Shown: positions 8,910-17,057 of the stretch, in pieces
Position numbering within the stretch: position 1 is the stretch's first letter
Layout: the number at the start of each line of letters is the position of its first letter
Assembly (NCBI RefSeq): GCF_900070355.1
Contig: NZ_LN849456.1
Span: 1,426,001-1,490,000, forward strand
Direction: 5' to 3'
Source: Devriesea agamarum
Lineage (GTDB): Bacteria > Actinomycetota > Actinomycetes > Actinomycetales > Dermabacteraceae
Length of the DNA stretch: 64,000 nt
Position numbers and translations under genes: made by a program
The notes under the pieces: model-generated
Database searches by the model: none
What the model was told of the DNA's origin: nothing
Seen by the model: the letters and a program-made list of their open reading frames with translations, nothing else

Positions 8910-10403
8910 TCATGACGAGGCCGCGCCAGAGGGGTATCTCGCAACCGCGACGGTTCCTCCCCCGGCGGCAGCTGACCTCCTCACCGCGTCGAGCACCTCA
9001 AGGGTGTGAACTCCCTCGGCAAAACTCGGACAGGGTGGCAGAGCATCAGGCAGCGCACTGCCGGTTTGCGCCGCCACCACCTGTTCGAGGAACGCTCGTG
9101 CCTGGTAGACGAACTGATCCACCTGACTAACCCCGACCCCTTCAAAATCCATGGCACTGCCGCCGCGCACATATGGATGCTCGGGCCCAACCAGCACCCG
9201 GCGGGGCCCCGATCGCCCGGGCCCACCCGCGGCGTCGTCGAGAGTGAATTCGCCGGGACGAGTCATATCAAAACCAGCCCGAGCCTGAGGCCCTGCGAGG
9301 CTGAACGACAGTCCATTAGCTAGCCCATGTACGACCCGGCTGACAGCAAATACTCCTCGGGTGCCAGACGCGAACGTGGCGGTGAAGGTCGCCGTGTCGT
9401 CGTTCGTCACGGCCTCCATGGGGGTGATGTCCGCAGCCGCCGTGCCTGAAGACTGCCCCGGAGCTGCCGACTCGTCATCGCCAACGGTGATGCCGCGACC
9501 ACCAGCCACATGCTGGGATGCCTGCGGGCGCTCAGTGACGGTCACCGAAAACCCTGCTCCCGCCACATCGGTGACCGGTCCTGCGATCTGCTCTAGGGCA
9601 TCAATCAGATGAACGGCGAGGTCCCCCAGCGCCCCGCTCCCCATGGGGCCTTGATAGCGCCACGAGATCGGAGTTCTGGGGTCAGCGCCGTAATCACATA
9701 GGTACTGGCCGGTGACCTGAGAAATCGCGCCCAGTTCCCCTGCTCGGGCGAGCTGGATGAGCGCTGCAATGGCGGGATTACGGCGATAGCAATAGCCAAC
9801 CGCGGTCACGAGGTCGGTCTGTTCTTCGAGCGCAGCCATAGCCCGGGCGTTCTCCAACGTGTCAGCCAACGGTTTTTCGCACAGCACATGTTTTCCAGCG
9901 GCGAGCATCGCTTCTGTGATCTCACGGTGCAGCGCGTTTCCGACCACGATGCTCACGGCGTCAACACTTGGATCCTCGGCAACGTCTCGCCAATCAGATA
10001 CTGCCCGTTCAAAGCCGTAGCGCCGGGCCGCGTCCTCAGCGAAAGGATGGTGTAGGTCAGCAATTGACACCAGGCGAATGGGTGGAAGGTTGAGGCCGAA
10101 CAGCGTAGACGCTTGCCGGAAAGCATTGGCATGGGCGCGTCCTGCCATCCCCGCTCCGATGACGGCGACGCCGATCGGTTTCGCTCGGTGCGGATCGGAA
10201 TGCTGAGAAGGCGCGGGGTGGACTGGATTGACAGACAATGGAACTGAATCGGAATGCTCAGGTGAGGCCGGAGCAACGCCGGGTGGGGCCGCCGACGGGG
10301 CTGAGTTGGAATGCTTAGGTGGCGCCGAGGAAAGGTCCGGCGGAGGCGCCGACGGGGGTATCGCTGACGATGGCACCGGGGCCGGGTCGTGGGCTGTGGT
10401 CAT
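8910..10403 (-). CDS. Gfo/Idh/MocA-family oxidoreductase with Pro/Ser-rich N-terminal extension
   Basis: A 497-aa NAD(P)-dependent dehydrogenase, about 100 residues longer than usual. Residues 1-75 are low-complexity, rich in Pro, Ala and Ser with recurring HSxS motifs. The Rossmann fold then starts with GVAVIGAGMAGRAH near residues 78-91, followed by the EKPLADT signature and DLAVHLIDALEQ in the C-terminal domain. The start is supported by GAGGAG 5-10 bases before the ATG, so the extension seems to be translated. A second short low-complexity insert follows the QASQHVAGG stretch. It heads a minus-strand set with the TIM-barrel gene at 7559 and has a LacI-type operator upstream. Confidence 0.82.
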   Translation of the reverse strand: MTTAHDPAPVPSSAIPPSAPPPDLSSAPPKHSNSAPSAAPPGVAPASPEHSDSVPLSVNPVHPAPSQHSDPHRAKPIGVAVIGAGMAGRAHANAFRQASTLFGLNLPPIRLVSIADLHHPFAEDAARRYGFERAVSDWRDVAEDPSVDAVSIVVGNALHREITEAMLAAGKHVLCEKPLADTLENARAMAALEEQTDLVTAVGYCYRRNPAIAALIQLARAGELGAISQVTGQYLCDYGADPRTPISWRYQGPMGSGALGDLAVHLIDALEQIAGPVTDVAGAGFSVTVTERPQASQHVAGGRGITVGDDESAAPGQSSGTAAADITPMEAVTNDDTATFTATFASGTRGVFAVSRVVHGLANGLSFSLAGPQARAGFDMTRPGEFTLDDAAGGPGRSGPRRVLVGPEHPYVRGGSAMDFEGVGVSQVDQFVYQARAFLEQVVAAQTGSALPDALPPCPSFAEGVHTLEVLDAVRRSAAAGGGTVAVARYPSGAASS

Positions 10404-10710
10404 GGTGACTCCTCTGTCGATGACGTGGGTTCTAGGTGTTGCGGAGGTGGCGTGTCGTGGCGATGTCGGTTGGTGCGAAACGCGCCGCGATTATCGCGGT
10501 GGGACGGGTAGGTGTGCCGCGATGGTGCACGCAGGAGTGGCGCCGGTATGGACGGCGGTGCCTGCGAGGGCGGGGTCTCCACGGCCAGCGGTGTAGCGAA
10601 TCGATGGTTGATGGTTGGTGGGGTCGGCTTGTCGGGTTACTGGTTTGGTGCGGCGATGTCCGTCGCGAGGTCGAGTTCCGAGGCGGTTACGGGCAGCTGA
10701 ACATCGTTGG

Positions 10711-10726
10711 TTTAGCGCGCGCTAAA
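10711..10726. promoter_or_regulatory. LacI-family operator palindrome
   Basis: TTTAGCGCGCGCTAAA is a perfect 16-bp palindrome with the central CG typical of LacI/GalR operators. It lies about 310 bases upstream of the dehydrogenase at 8910-10403 and about 850 bases beyond the stop of the LacI-family gene at 11573. Binding by that regulator is inferred from proximity and symmetry. Confidence 0.65.
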
Positions 10727-11064
10727 TTGTTGTTGCCATGTTAGGACAAATGACGGAGCGGTTCAACAAGGAGCGGCAGTGCGGCGTGCGCAGGGCAGGT
10801 ATGGCGGGCGACCGCAGATGTCCGAGTGAGGTGTACACACCATGCCGCCCCGCCCCGGATCGGTCCGACACAAGGTAAACAAGGAGGCAAGGCTTAGGGG
10901 GCTACAGCGGAACGGGTGGTGAGCCGTACAGCACCCATGAGGTTCAGCAAATCTGGTGCCCACAGGCTGGCTCAGGCGCCATCAGGGCAAGCACCGGGGC
11001 AGATAGGCAGACTCCCGGGCCGACCGAAGTTAGCGTGGGGCTAAAGATGCAGCTGGGTTACGTG

Positions 11065-11088
11065 TAAAAAATTGCCCGCCTTGGGCAA
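11065..11088 (-). terminator. Rho-independent terminator (minus-strand reading)
   Basis: On the minus strand, TTGCCC and GGGCAA form a 6-bp stem around a 5-base loop and are followed directly by six T residues. The nearest minus-strand gene upstream is the LacI regulator, ending about 485 bases away, so either its transcript has a long 3' region or a separate RNA ends here. Confidence 0.6.
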
Positions 11089-11572
11089 CCAAGACTGACT
11101 CTTTGATGCGCCTATCTAGAAGTCTCCACCTAAACCAGAGGAGTAAATCGAGGGAGGGGGTCTCCATCGATAAGGCCGAGCAACTGGAAAGTGGAAAATC
11201 TCAACCCGCGGCACGATACGACTGCGACTTGAGGAGGCCATACGGACCAAAATTCGTCGCGATGACTCGAAAACCAACTAACTTCAAAAATCTACTTTTT
11301 CCAGGAACACCTATGCAATCTCGTGCTCATTTTATAGCGAACACTCTCGACAAACACTATTTTTCGTGGCCGTTTATCTCGGCGATTGCGCTCAACAACG
11401 ACACCGGCCCTTGATCCCGAAAGTGCTTGTATCGGCCATGGCCGATGCAAATTCACACCTCACCTCTAAGAGCACGACCCCGATCTAGAGCACCGCCAAA
11501 CGTCAACGACACAAATATGACCTCAAGTATCGCCTTCCATCCCCCTGCACCAGCCAGGGCACACACCTCAGC

Positions 11573-12589
11573 TCAGCCGCTTTGGCGCACCACCACTCGC
11601 GGCGCGACCCTCTGGCGTACAGGCCCTAATTCGCAGACAGCCTCCACGGCCAGAGTCGCCAGGTCATCGGCGCGCTGATCAATCGAGGTCAAACTAATGG
11701 CGGGCAACGCACCCATGGCGGTGTTGTCATAGCCCACCACTGCCTCGAACCAGCGTGCATCACCCCAAACTTCACCCGATTCCGCACGCGCCTGCACCCC
11801 GCCGGCCGCTCCCCCGTGAGCCGCGAGCAACGACAGCGCGATCATGTCGTTATGCGTGGCGACACCATCGCAGGTGCTTGCGCTTAGTTCAGCAACCACT
11901 TGCTGCCAACGTGTTGGAGACGCTTCGTCGTGTACGTCGATCCGATAGACGGTAGCCCCTCCAGATCTCGCCTCACCCTCGAACCCTCGGACACGATCCC
12001 GCGCGGCCTTTTCTGCGCCCGTGCCGGTTGGCCCCACGTGCGCGAGGTGCATTCGCCCACGGTCCAGCAGATAACGCGCAGCTAATCGCCCACCTTGTTC
12101 GTCATCGGCTGCCACCCAGGACACGTCGTGAGCTCGCGTCTCACCGCCGACCACACAGGTTGGCATGGCTCGTCCAACTCGCTGGAGCGCTGTATCTGTC
12201 ATCCGGGGGCTCACGATGACGAGCGCATCGGCACGTCCTTCGACGAAACCCTCTGCTGCGACCTGCTGTTCCTGGGCTGTGTGCCCGCCAATAGCGATGA
12301 GGACTTTCATGCTGCGTCGCCGCGCTACTTTTTGCACGCCTTCAGCCAGTTCACCGAAAAACGGGTTGCGAAGCTCAGGAACCACCACACCGATGGTGTT
12401 GGTGCGACGGGCCGCAAGGTGCGCTGCTGCGGCATGGGGCCGGTAGCCGAGTTCTGTGATCGCCGCGAGCACAGCTTGGCGTTTTTCTTCGCGTACGTGC
12501 GGCGCGCCACGCACAACCAGTGACACTAATGCACGCGAGACACCGGCGCGCCGTGCAACATCTGTTTGGGTGGGACGAGGGGAGGACAC
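11573..12589 (-). CDS. LacI-family transcriptional regulator
   Basis: A 338-aa repressor-type protein. The N-terminal helix-turn-helix is plain (TQTDVARRAGVSRALVSLVV) followed by the hinge region YRPHAAAAHLAARR and a periplasmic-binding-protein-like sensor domain beginning IGVVVPELRNPFFGELAEG. I place the start at the GTG at 12589, just ahead of the HTH; the frame runs open to 12703, but the extra residues are encoded by repeat DNA and do not resemble the family. No clear ribosome site is seen. Its position beside inositol genes and a LacI-type palindrome suggests it controls them, with an inositol-derived or sugar effector. Confidence 0.85.
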   Translation of the reverse strand: MSSPRPTQTDVARRAGVSRALVSLVVRGAPHVREEKRQAVLAAITELGYRPHAAAAHLAARRTNTIGVVVPELRNPFFGELAEGVQKVARRRSMKVLIAIGGHTAQEQQVAAEGFVEGRADALVIVSPRMTDTALQRVGRAMPTCVVGGETRAHDVSWVAADDEQGGRLAARYLLDRGRMHLAHVGPTGTGAEKAARDRVRGFEGEARSGGATVYRIDVHDEASPTRWQQVVAELSASTCDGVATHNDMIALSLLAAHGGAAGGVQARAESGEVWGDARWFEAVVGYDNTAMGALPAISLTSIDQRADDLATLAVEAVCELGPVRQRVAPRVVVRQSG

Positions 12590-12639
12590 ATGCGGAGTGT
12601 ACCCAGATCTGTTCGGGCACCAGGGCGGGAACGCTCCGC

Positions 12640-12750
12640 ACCAGTGCACAATATGCCATGCCTCAGAGCGCCATATGCCACGGTCCAGTGCGCACTGTGC
12701 CACGCCTCAGAGCGCCGTATATCAGGCGCTGGCGCATAGTGTGCCGTACC
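12640..12750. repeat. 44-bp tandem repeat, about 2.5 copies, upstream of the LacI gene
   Basis: A 44-bp unit starting CCAGTGCACAATATGCCATG occupies 12640-12683 and recurs at 12684-12727. A partial third copy continues to about 12750. Copies differ at scattered positions. They lie 50-160 bases upstream of the chosen LacI start, where its promoter should be, and reach to within about 30 bases of the response-regulator stop. Confidence 0.8.
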
Positions 12751-12777
12751 CCATGCGCAAACTTGTTCTGCGTATCT

Positions 12778-13566
12778 TTAGCGGCGAGTCCCTGCAATTC
12801 CCTGGCTGTAAGCCCATGCCACCAGCGCCGCCCGGTCACGCATTAGAGTTTTTGCGAGCAAGTGATTGACATGCGTCTTCACCGTTGCCATAGAGAGCAC
12901 TAGTTCCCGCGCAATCTGCTGATTGGACCGGCCTGCGGCCACTAAGCGCAAAACTTCGATCTCTCGCGGCGTGAGACCAGCTCCGTCATCACTGTGAGCA
13001 CCGCTTTCGAGACCGTCGTAGGCGTGCCGTTCTTGGGAGACCCCAGGATCAGAGGCTGCTCTTGGTCGATCTGTATCGGAAGCCGAGCCGAGCAGGGCGA
13101 GCGCCCGAGCCGGTACCACTGCCTGGCCACGGGCTGCGGCGCGCACTGCCTCAGCGATAGTTTCCGGCTCTTCATCTTTGTCGAGAAAACCGGCCACCCC
13201 CGCAGCTAGTGCAGATCGAATCGTGTCATCGTCATCGAATGTGGTCAGAGCAACGCAACGGGTGCGCACCCCTCGCTCCCGCAGTTCTCGCACCGCTTCC
13301 TGGCCGGTGCACACCGGCATTCTGAGGTCGGTCAGCAGCACATCCGGGTCGTGTTGCACCACGGCTTCTATAGCCAGCCGACCGTTTTCGACCGCAGCCA
13401 CCACCTCTAACCCGTCCATCAGGTTAATCAGGCTGCGCAGACCTTCCCGCACGATCCGCTGATCCTCAGCGATCACGACCCGCAAACAGCCATCCACCTG
13501 CGGGTCCGGTTGCTGGGCGCTGTTCGGACCATCGTGCTGGGTCGAGGGCGGAATGGAGTCATTCAC
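12778..13566 (-). CDS. NarL/FixJ-type response regulator
   Basis: A 262-aa two-component response regulator. The receiver domain spans about residues 28-145, with acidic pocket AED at 33-35, phospho-acceptor D80 in LLTDLRMP and conserved K130 in GFLDKDE. After a low-complexity linker, a LuxR-type DNA-binding domain (GLTPREIEVLRLVAAGRSNQQIARELVLS) ends the protein. Its start overlaps the last codons of the histidine kinase by 8 bases, so the pair is translationally coupled. The target genes and stimulus cannot be told from sequence. Confidence 0.93.
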   Translation of the reverse strand: MNDSIPPSTQHDGPNSAQQPDPQVDGCLRVVIAEDQRIVREGLRSLINLMDGLEVVAAVENGRLAIEAVVQHDPDVLLTDLRMPVCTGQEAVRELRERGVRTRCVALTTFDDDDTIRSALAAGVAGFLDKDEEPETIAEAVRAAARGQAVVPARALALLGSASDTDRPRAASDPGVSQERHAYDGLESGAHSDDGAGLTPREIEVLRLVAAGRSNQQIARELVLSMATVKTHVNHLLAKTLMRDRAALVAWAYSQGIAGTRR

Positions 13567-16324
13567 TGGTGGTTCCCTTCGGCGGTGTGACCTCGTGGAG
13601 ATTATTCTCCTCTCTGAGGCTCACCAGCCAACCGTCGGGGGTCGGTCCCGCATTGAGGTCCCAGCCTTGCCGTTCAGCTGCTTCCAGCAAACCAATGAGC
13701 CCGAGGCCACTACCCTGCTCGATCGTCGGCGGGAATGTTGCCACGTCACCGCGCGACAGAATCTCCAGCCGCAAACCTTCCCCGCTCACCAGCTGTTCGT
13801 CGGCGGCGCTGCCATCACGCATCGTGTCGGTGACAGCATCATCGTGTGGTGACGGACCACCAATTCGGATGGACACGGGGCGACCTGCGGCATGTCGCAT
13901 GCTGTTGGTCAGCGCTTCCCGCACGACGGTTAAGGCCAGTTCTTGGCCGTGGTCCCATTCAGCGAGGCTGCCTTCGACATCCACCGTGGTTCCGGTCAAT
14001 GATCTTTGGATTGTGACCAGCCTGTTGAACACGTCGTCGGGGCTTTCCGCCGCGCCGTCCTCTGCACAATCGTCGTTGAAGAGGTCCTCGGCGTCAGCGA
14101 TGGCGTCAATGATATCGACGGTGTCAGAGGTATCAACGCAGTCCGCGATGTCAGCATCAGCGACACTATCCGCTTCACTCGCCCCATCCGTTTCAGCCAC
14201 CTCATCCGTTTCAGCCACCTCATCCGTTTCAGCCACCTCATCCGTTTCAGCCACCTCATCTGTTTCAGCCACCTCATCTGTTTCAGCCACCTCACCTGCT
14301 TCAGTCGCCTCACCCACTTCAGCTACCTCAGCCGCCGTATCCGCTTCAACAGGCCAGGTCTCGTCCATCTCCGCTGGCTCGTCCGCGCCGTCCGGTTCCA
14401 ATGCCTCGTCCGCACCGTCCATATCAGCCGGAATCGTCACCCCTTCCCTATCGGTCACATCGACCGTCTGGGGAGTCTCCTGCGGTTCCGCAGAGCTGTT
14501 CAGCCCGACATCGATCACCTGAGTGTCCATGTGATCTGCTTCGATGCGATCCGTGACATCGGCGTCAGCTCGATCATCCACCACCGTGTCAGTGACGGTC
14601 AGATCATCGTCAGCTCCAGCGGAAACGGTCTGATCATCCACCGTCATCTCGGCAACCGGCGTGTCCACCTCATCGGCTTCGGGTCGGTCAGCTACCGGCA
14701 TATCGGCGACGGAGGAATCATCGTCACCTACGTGGGCAACGGTTTTATCGTCCACCGTCGCATCCGCCGAAGCCGTCTCAACTGCGTCAGCTCCAGCCCC
14801 ATCGACTTCAGCCCCATCAGCTCTCGTGACCACGTCGGCCACAACTATTTCAGCCGTATCCGTGTCATCCACCGCACCATCGGCAACGGGCATAACACCT
14901 ACAGCTGCGGCCTCCACGCCCTGCGCGGACATATCACTGTCACGAGAGTCGCGGGAGTCAGTGCCATCGCGCAGATCGTGCACCGTGCGGCGCGCTTCGA
15001 TCAGACCTGACCGCGCGAGCTGCCGAGCCAAATCCAGACGTTCTTGGAGGGCGGGGCTCACCCCTTCCCGACGGGCTTCAACCGTGGCCGCCGACAATGT
15101 GATTGCTAGACCGGAGAGTGTGTGTGCCAGCACGTCATGCACCTGCGCGGATACTTCTCTGCGCTGTTCGCCGAGCATATGTTCGGCGCGTTCATGAGCT
15201 AGGCTCAGCTCTGCCTGAGACCGCTCGTTCACCAGGGCTAACTCACGCGCCCGGGACAGCTCTTCGGCATCTCTACGCCGCAACCGCTCCTGGCTCCATA
15301 TAGCTGCGATCACCATTGCTAAAAGATTCGTCAGAACGCCCCACCACGGCATATCCAACGCCGTCACGAGCCGGAGCATGGCCCCAAAAATCGCAATTAA
15401 TAGCAGAATCCGAATAAGCCAGGAGAGTTCGGATCGAACAATCCACACCACCGCCACGAAGGCCACTAGCTGTAAGACTTCGTCGTTCCATGCAATAAGC
15501 AGAATTGAGGACCCAAGCATTAAACCCGCAGATAATCTCGGATCCCATATACCGCCAGGTTTAACACCGACGACAATACAAAACACATAGAGAGCTCCGC
15601 ATAGCCAGGCTCCAAATGTCACCAGAGTGTTTGGTGCACCAAGTTGCAGCAGCCACTGAGCCGGCTCGCCCATCAGCAGCGACCATACAATTCCACCAAT
15701 AAATATGGAGCGAAAGAGCCATCCCATGGGGGAAATTTCAGGCCCACGCACTTGTGCTTCGCGCGTACGCTGGTGGGCTTCATCTACCGCTAAGCGAGCC
15801 TCATCTGCTCCGCACTGCAGACCATCTGTCGAAGGCCCTTCAGGAGGCTCTAGGTGACTTCCCGATGTGGTCGAGATCTGCTTCTCGGCCACCGGATGCA
15901 CATCCTCAGCCATCGCCGAGTTCTCTCCAGATGCTACGGGCTCCTCGTTAGGCAGCACGGTCCTCCCGTCAGGCTGCACAGGCTCCTCATCCGACAGCAT
16001 GGGCCTCCCGTCAGGCAGCACGGGCTCCTCGCCAACTACCGCTGAATTCTCTTCAGGCACGGGCCGATTCTCGCCTATCTCAACACGAATCTGATCTGTG
16101 ACAACCTCGACCGAGTCTGCGGTAACTTCAGCCTGGTCTGTAACAATATCGACCCGGTCTGCGACGGCATCAATCTCATCTATCACTCGGGAAACTTCCG
16201 GCGCTTCTACACGCGTAAACGTCGACATATTCCCCCGAATGGGCTCTCGATGTGCATCCATCTTGTCGTTCACATACCGCATAGTACGTGCTATGAGGCC
16301 AATAGATTTCCTTTCTATTGCCAT
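13559..16324 (-). CDS. Sensor histidine kinase (HisKA_3) with huge acidic repeat insert
   Basis: A 921-aa NarL-partner type kinase, about twice the usual length. Residues 1-195 are a hydrophilic acidic region with degenerate repeats (for example EEPVLPDGRPML, EEPVQPDGRTVL). About 200-340 form several membrane helices. A coiled linker then leads to the dimerisation/phospho-acceptor helix REVSAQVHDVLAHTLSGL with H396. The catalytic domain starts only near residue 765 (ALTVVREALTNSMRHA N-box, then GSGLGLIGL G-box). Between them lie about 300 residues, very rich in Asp, Glu, Ala, Val and Thr, including hexapeptide repeats of VAETDE at about 666-713. In relatives these two domains are nearly contiguous. 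The frame is intact and the repeat unit is a multiple of three. The start at 16324 has a modest GAGGT ribosome site; later Met codons are possible. Confidence 0.88.
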   Translation of the reverse strand: MAIERKSIGLIARTMRYVNDKMDAHREPIRGNMSTFTRVEAPEVSRVIDEIDAVADRVDIVTDQAEVTADSVEVVTDQIRVEIGENRPVPEENSAVVGEEPVLPDGRPMLSDEEPVQPDGRTVLPNEEPVASGENSAMAEDVHPVAEKQISTTSGSHLEPPEGPSTDGLQCGADEARLAVDEAHQRTREAQVRGPEISPMGWLFRSIFIGGIVWSLLMGEPAQWLLQLGAPNTLVTFGAWLCGALYVFCIVVGVKPGGIWDPRLSAGLMLGSSILLIAWNDEVLQLVAFVAVVWIVRSELSWLIRILLLIAIFGAMLRLVTALDMPWWGVLTNLLAMVIAAIWSQERLRRRDAEELSRARELALVNERSQAELSLAHERAEHMLGEQRREVSAQVHDVLAHTLSGLAITLSAATVEARREGVSPALQERLDLARQLARSGLIEARRTVHDLRDGTDSRDSRDSDMSAQGVEAAAVGVMPVADGAVDDTDTAEIVVADVVTRADGAEVDGAGADAVETASADATVDDKTVAHVGDDDSSVADMPVADRPEADEVDTPVAEMTVDDQTVSAGADDDLTVTDTVVDDRADADVTDRIEADHMDTQVIDVGLNSSAEPQETPQTVDVTDREGVTIPADMDGADEALEPDGADEPAEMDETWPVEADTAAEVAEVGEATEAGEVAETDEVAETDEVAETDEVAETDEVAETDEVAETDGASEADSVADADIADCVDTSDTVDIIDAIADAEDLFNDDCAEDGAAESPDDVFNRLVTIQRSLTGTTVDVEGSLAEWDHGQELALTVVREALTNSMRHAAGRPVSIRIGGPSPHDDAVTDTMRDGSAADEQLVSGEGLRLEILSRGDVATFPPTIEQGSGLGLIGLLEAAERQGWDLNAGPTPDGWLVSLREENNLHEVTPPKGTTSE
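14185..14328. repeat. 18-bp in-frame tandem repeat inside the kinase gene
   Basis: Six near-identical head-to-tail copies of CATCCGTTTCAGCCACCT (plus-strand sense) run from 14185 to 14292, two with a single C-to-T change. Two degenerate copies extend to 14328. On the coding strand the unit gives the hexapeptide VAETDE/EVAETD. Near-identity of the copies points to recent expansion. Confidence 0.95.
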
Positions 16325-16460
16325 ATCAACCCGACCTCAACCCCCGGGGTTCACTGGTTCAACCCAGACTAAGTATCTAGTTTGAGGACATCGCAGACCC
16401 CCAGCGAGACAGTAGAGACACCCGGGTGCACAATGCACCCCTACGTCAAGGAGAATTCCC

Positions 16461-16982
16461 ATGACCGGCAATTTGGTGGTCGAATTCGTGGCCGTCCTCG
16501 CTCTGGTGGGTTGGGTGATCGCCCGTCAGTTCACAGCGCGTCCGTTGACGCATCGAGGGCCCCGCATTCTGGTAGTCCTCGCCATAATCGGCGCCGTGCA
16601 GTTATTCAGTGTGGTCCAACATCACACGATTTCCCTCTACAGCGGCATAGGTTTGCTCCTCACCGCGGTGATAGCTGGCCTGCTGGGTTTGGCTCGCGGC
16701 GCAACCATGCGGATTTGGCGCGATGCCGACGGAAAAGCGTGGCGGCAGGGCACGATCTGGACACTTGGCCTGTGGGGCGTGTCTATCGCACTGCATATCG
16801 CGATCTCAACCCTCTTAGTTATGACTCAGCTGGCGAGCACCGCGGATGAGTCGCTGCTGCGGACGCCGTCAATTCTGATCTACATCGCGATTACGCTCGG
16901 TGCCCAGCACTATCTGACCTATCAGCGGCTCAATGCGCATGAGGCCAATCGCGCCTGTGTGCCATCGTTCCTCGCCCGCTAA
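16461..16982 (+). CDS. Small polytopic membrane protein (DUF1453/CcdC-like)
   Basis: A 173-aa protein with about five hydrophobic segments (near residues 5-22, 35-52, 58-78, 97-118 and 133-150) and short basic loops. The pattern of an N-terminal helix followed by RPLTHRGPR recalls DUF1453 proteins, though I cannot confirm this by eye. AAGGAG lies 8 bases before the ATG. It diverges from the histidine kinase gene with 136 bases between, so it may share a control region and could be a target of that two-component system. Function unknown. Confidence 0.7.
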   Translation: MTGNLVVEFVAVLALVGWVIARQFTARPLTHRGPRILVVLAIIGAVQLFSVVQHHTISLYSGIGLLLTAVIAGLLGLARGATMRIWRDADGKAWRQGTIWTLGLWGVSIALHIAISTLLVMTQLASTADESLLRTPSILIYIAITLGAQHYLTYQRLNAHEANRACVPSFLAR

Positions 16983-17057
16983 GGCACCGCCCGATCCTTT
17001 GGGGCACCAGCTAATCCATTGAGGCACCGGCCTCACCCGCGACAAGCAGTGTTCACT

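Larger units (their letters stand above)
10404..11572. other. 1.17-kb intergenic region between dehydrogenase and LacI genes
   Basis: No open frame here has convincing codon use or a ribosome site. It contains a perfect 16-bp palindrome at 10711-10726 and a terminator read on the minus strand at 11065-11088. The part from about 11090 to 11570 is visibly more AT-rich than its surroundings. A 103-codon plus-strand frame at 11103-11414 has no recognisable features. Possible content: a long leader for the dehydrogenase operon, an untranslated minus-strand RNA past the LacI gene, or decayed sequence. Confidence 0.6.

Noticed and set aside
10436-10744. 102-codon plus-strand frame upstream of the dehydrogenase gene
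   Set aside because: Arg/Gly/Trp-rich simple sequence typical of chance frames in GC-rich DNA, and it crosses the LacI-type palindrome.
11103-11414. 103-codon plus-strand frame in the long gap before the LacI gene
   Set aside because: No motif, no convincing ribosome site and atypical codon use; reported only as part of the intergenic note.
12590-12703. N-terminal extension of the LacI regulator to an ATG at 12703
   Set aside because: The added 38 residues come from the 44-bp repeats, have unusual Trp/Cys content and precede a normal LacI N-terminus; the GTG at 12589 fits the family.
13569-15010. Two long plus-strand open frames (13569-14522 and 14006-15010) opposite the histidine kinase
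   Set aside because: They are antisense to the acidic repeat region and encode simple Ser/Thr- or Arg/His/Phe-rich sequence. They exist because the repeats lack stops in several frames; no ribosome site or domain supports them.
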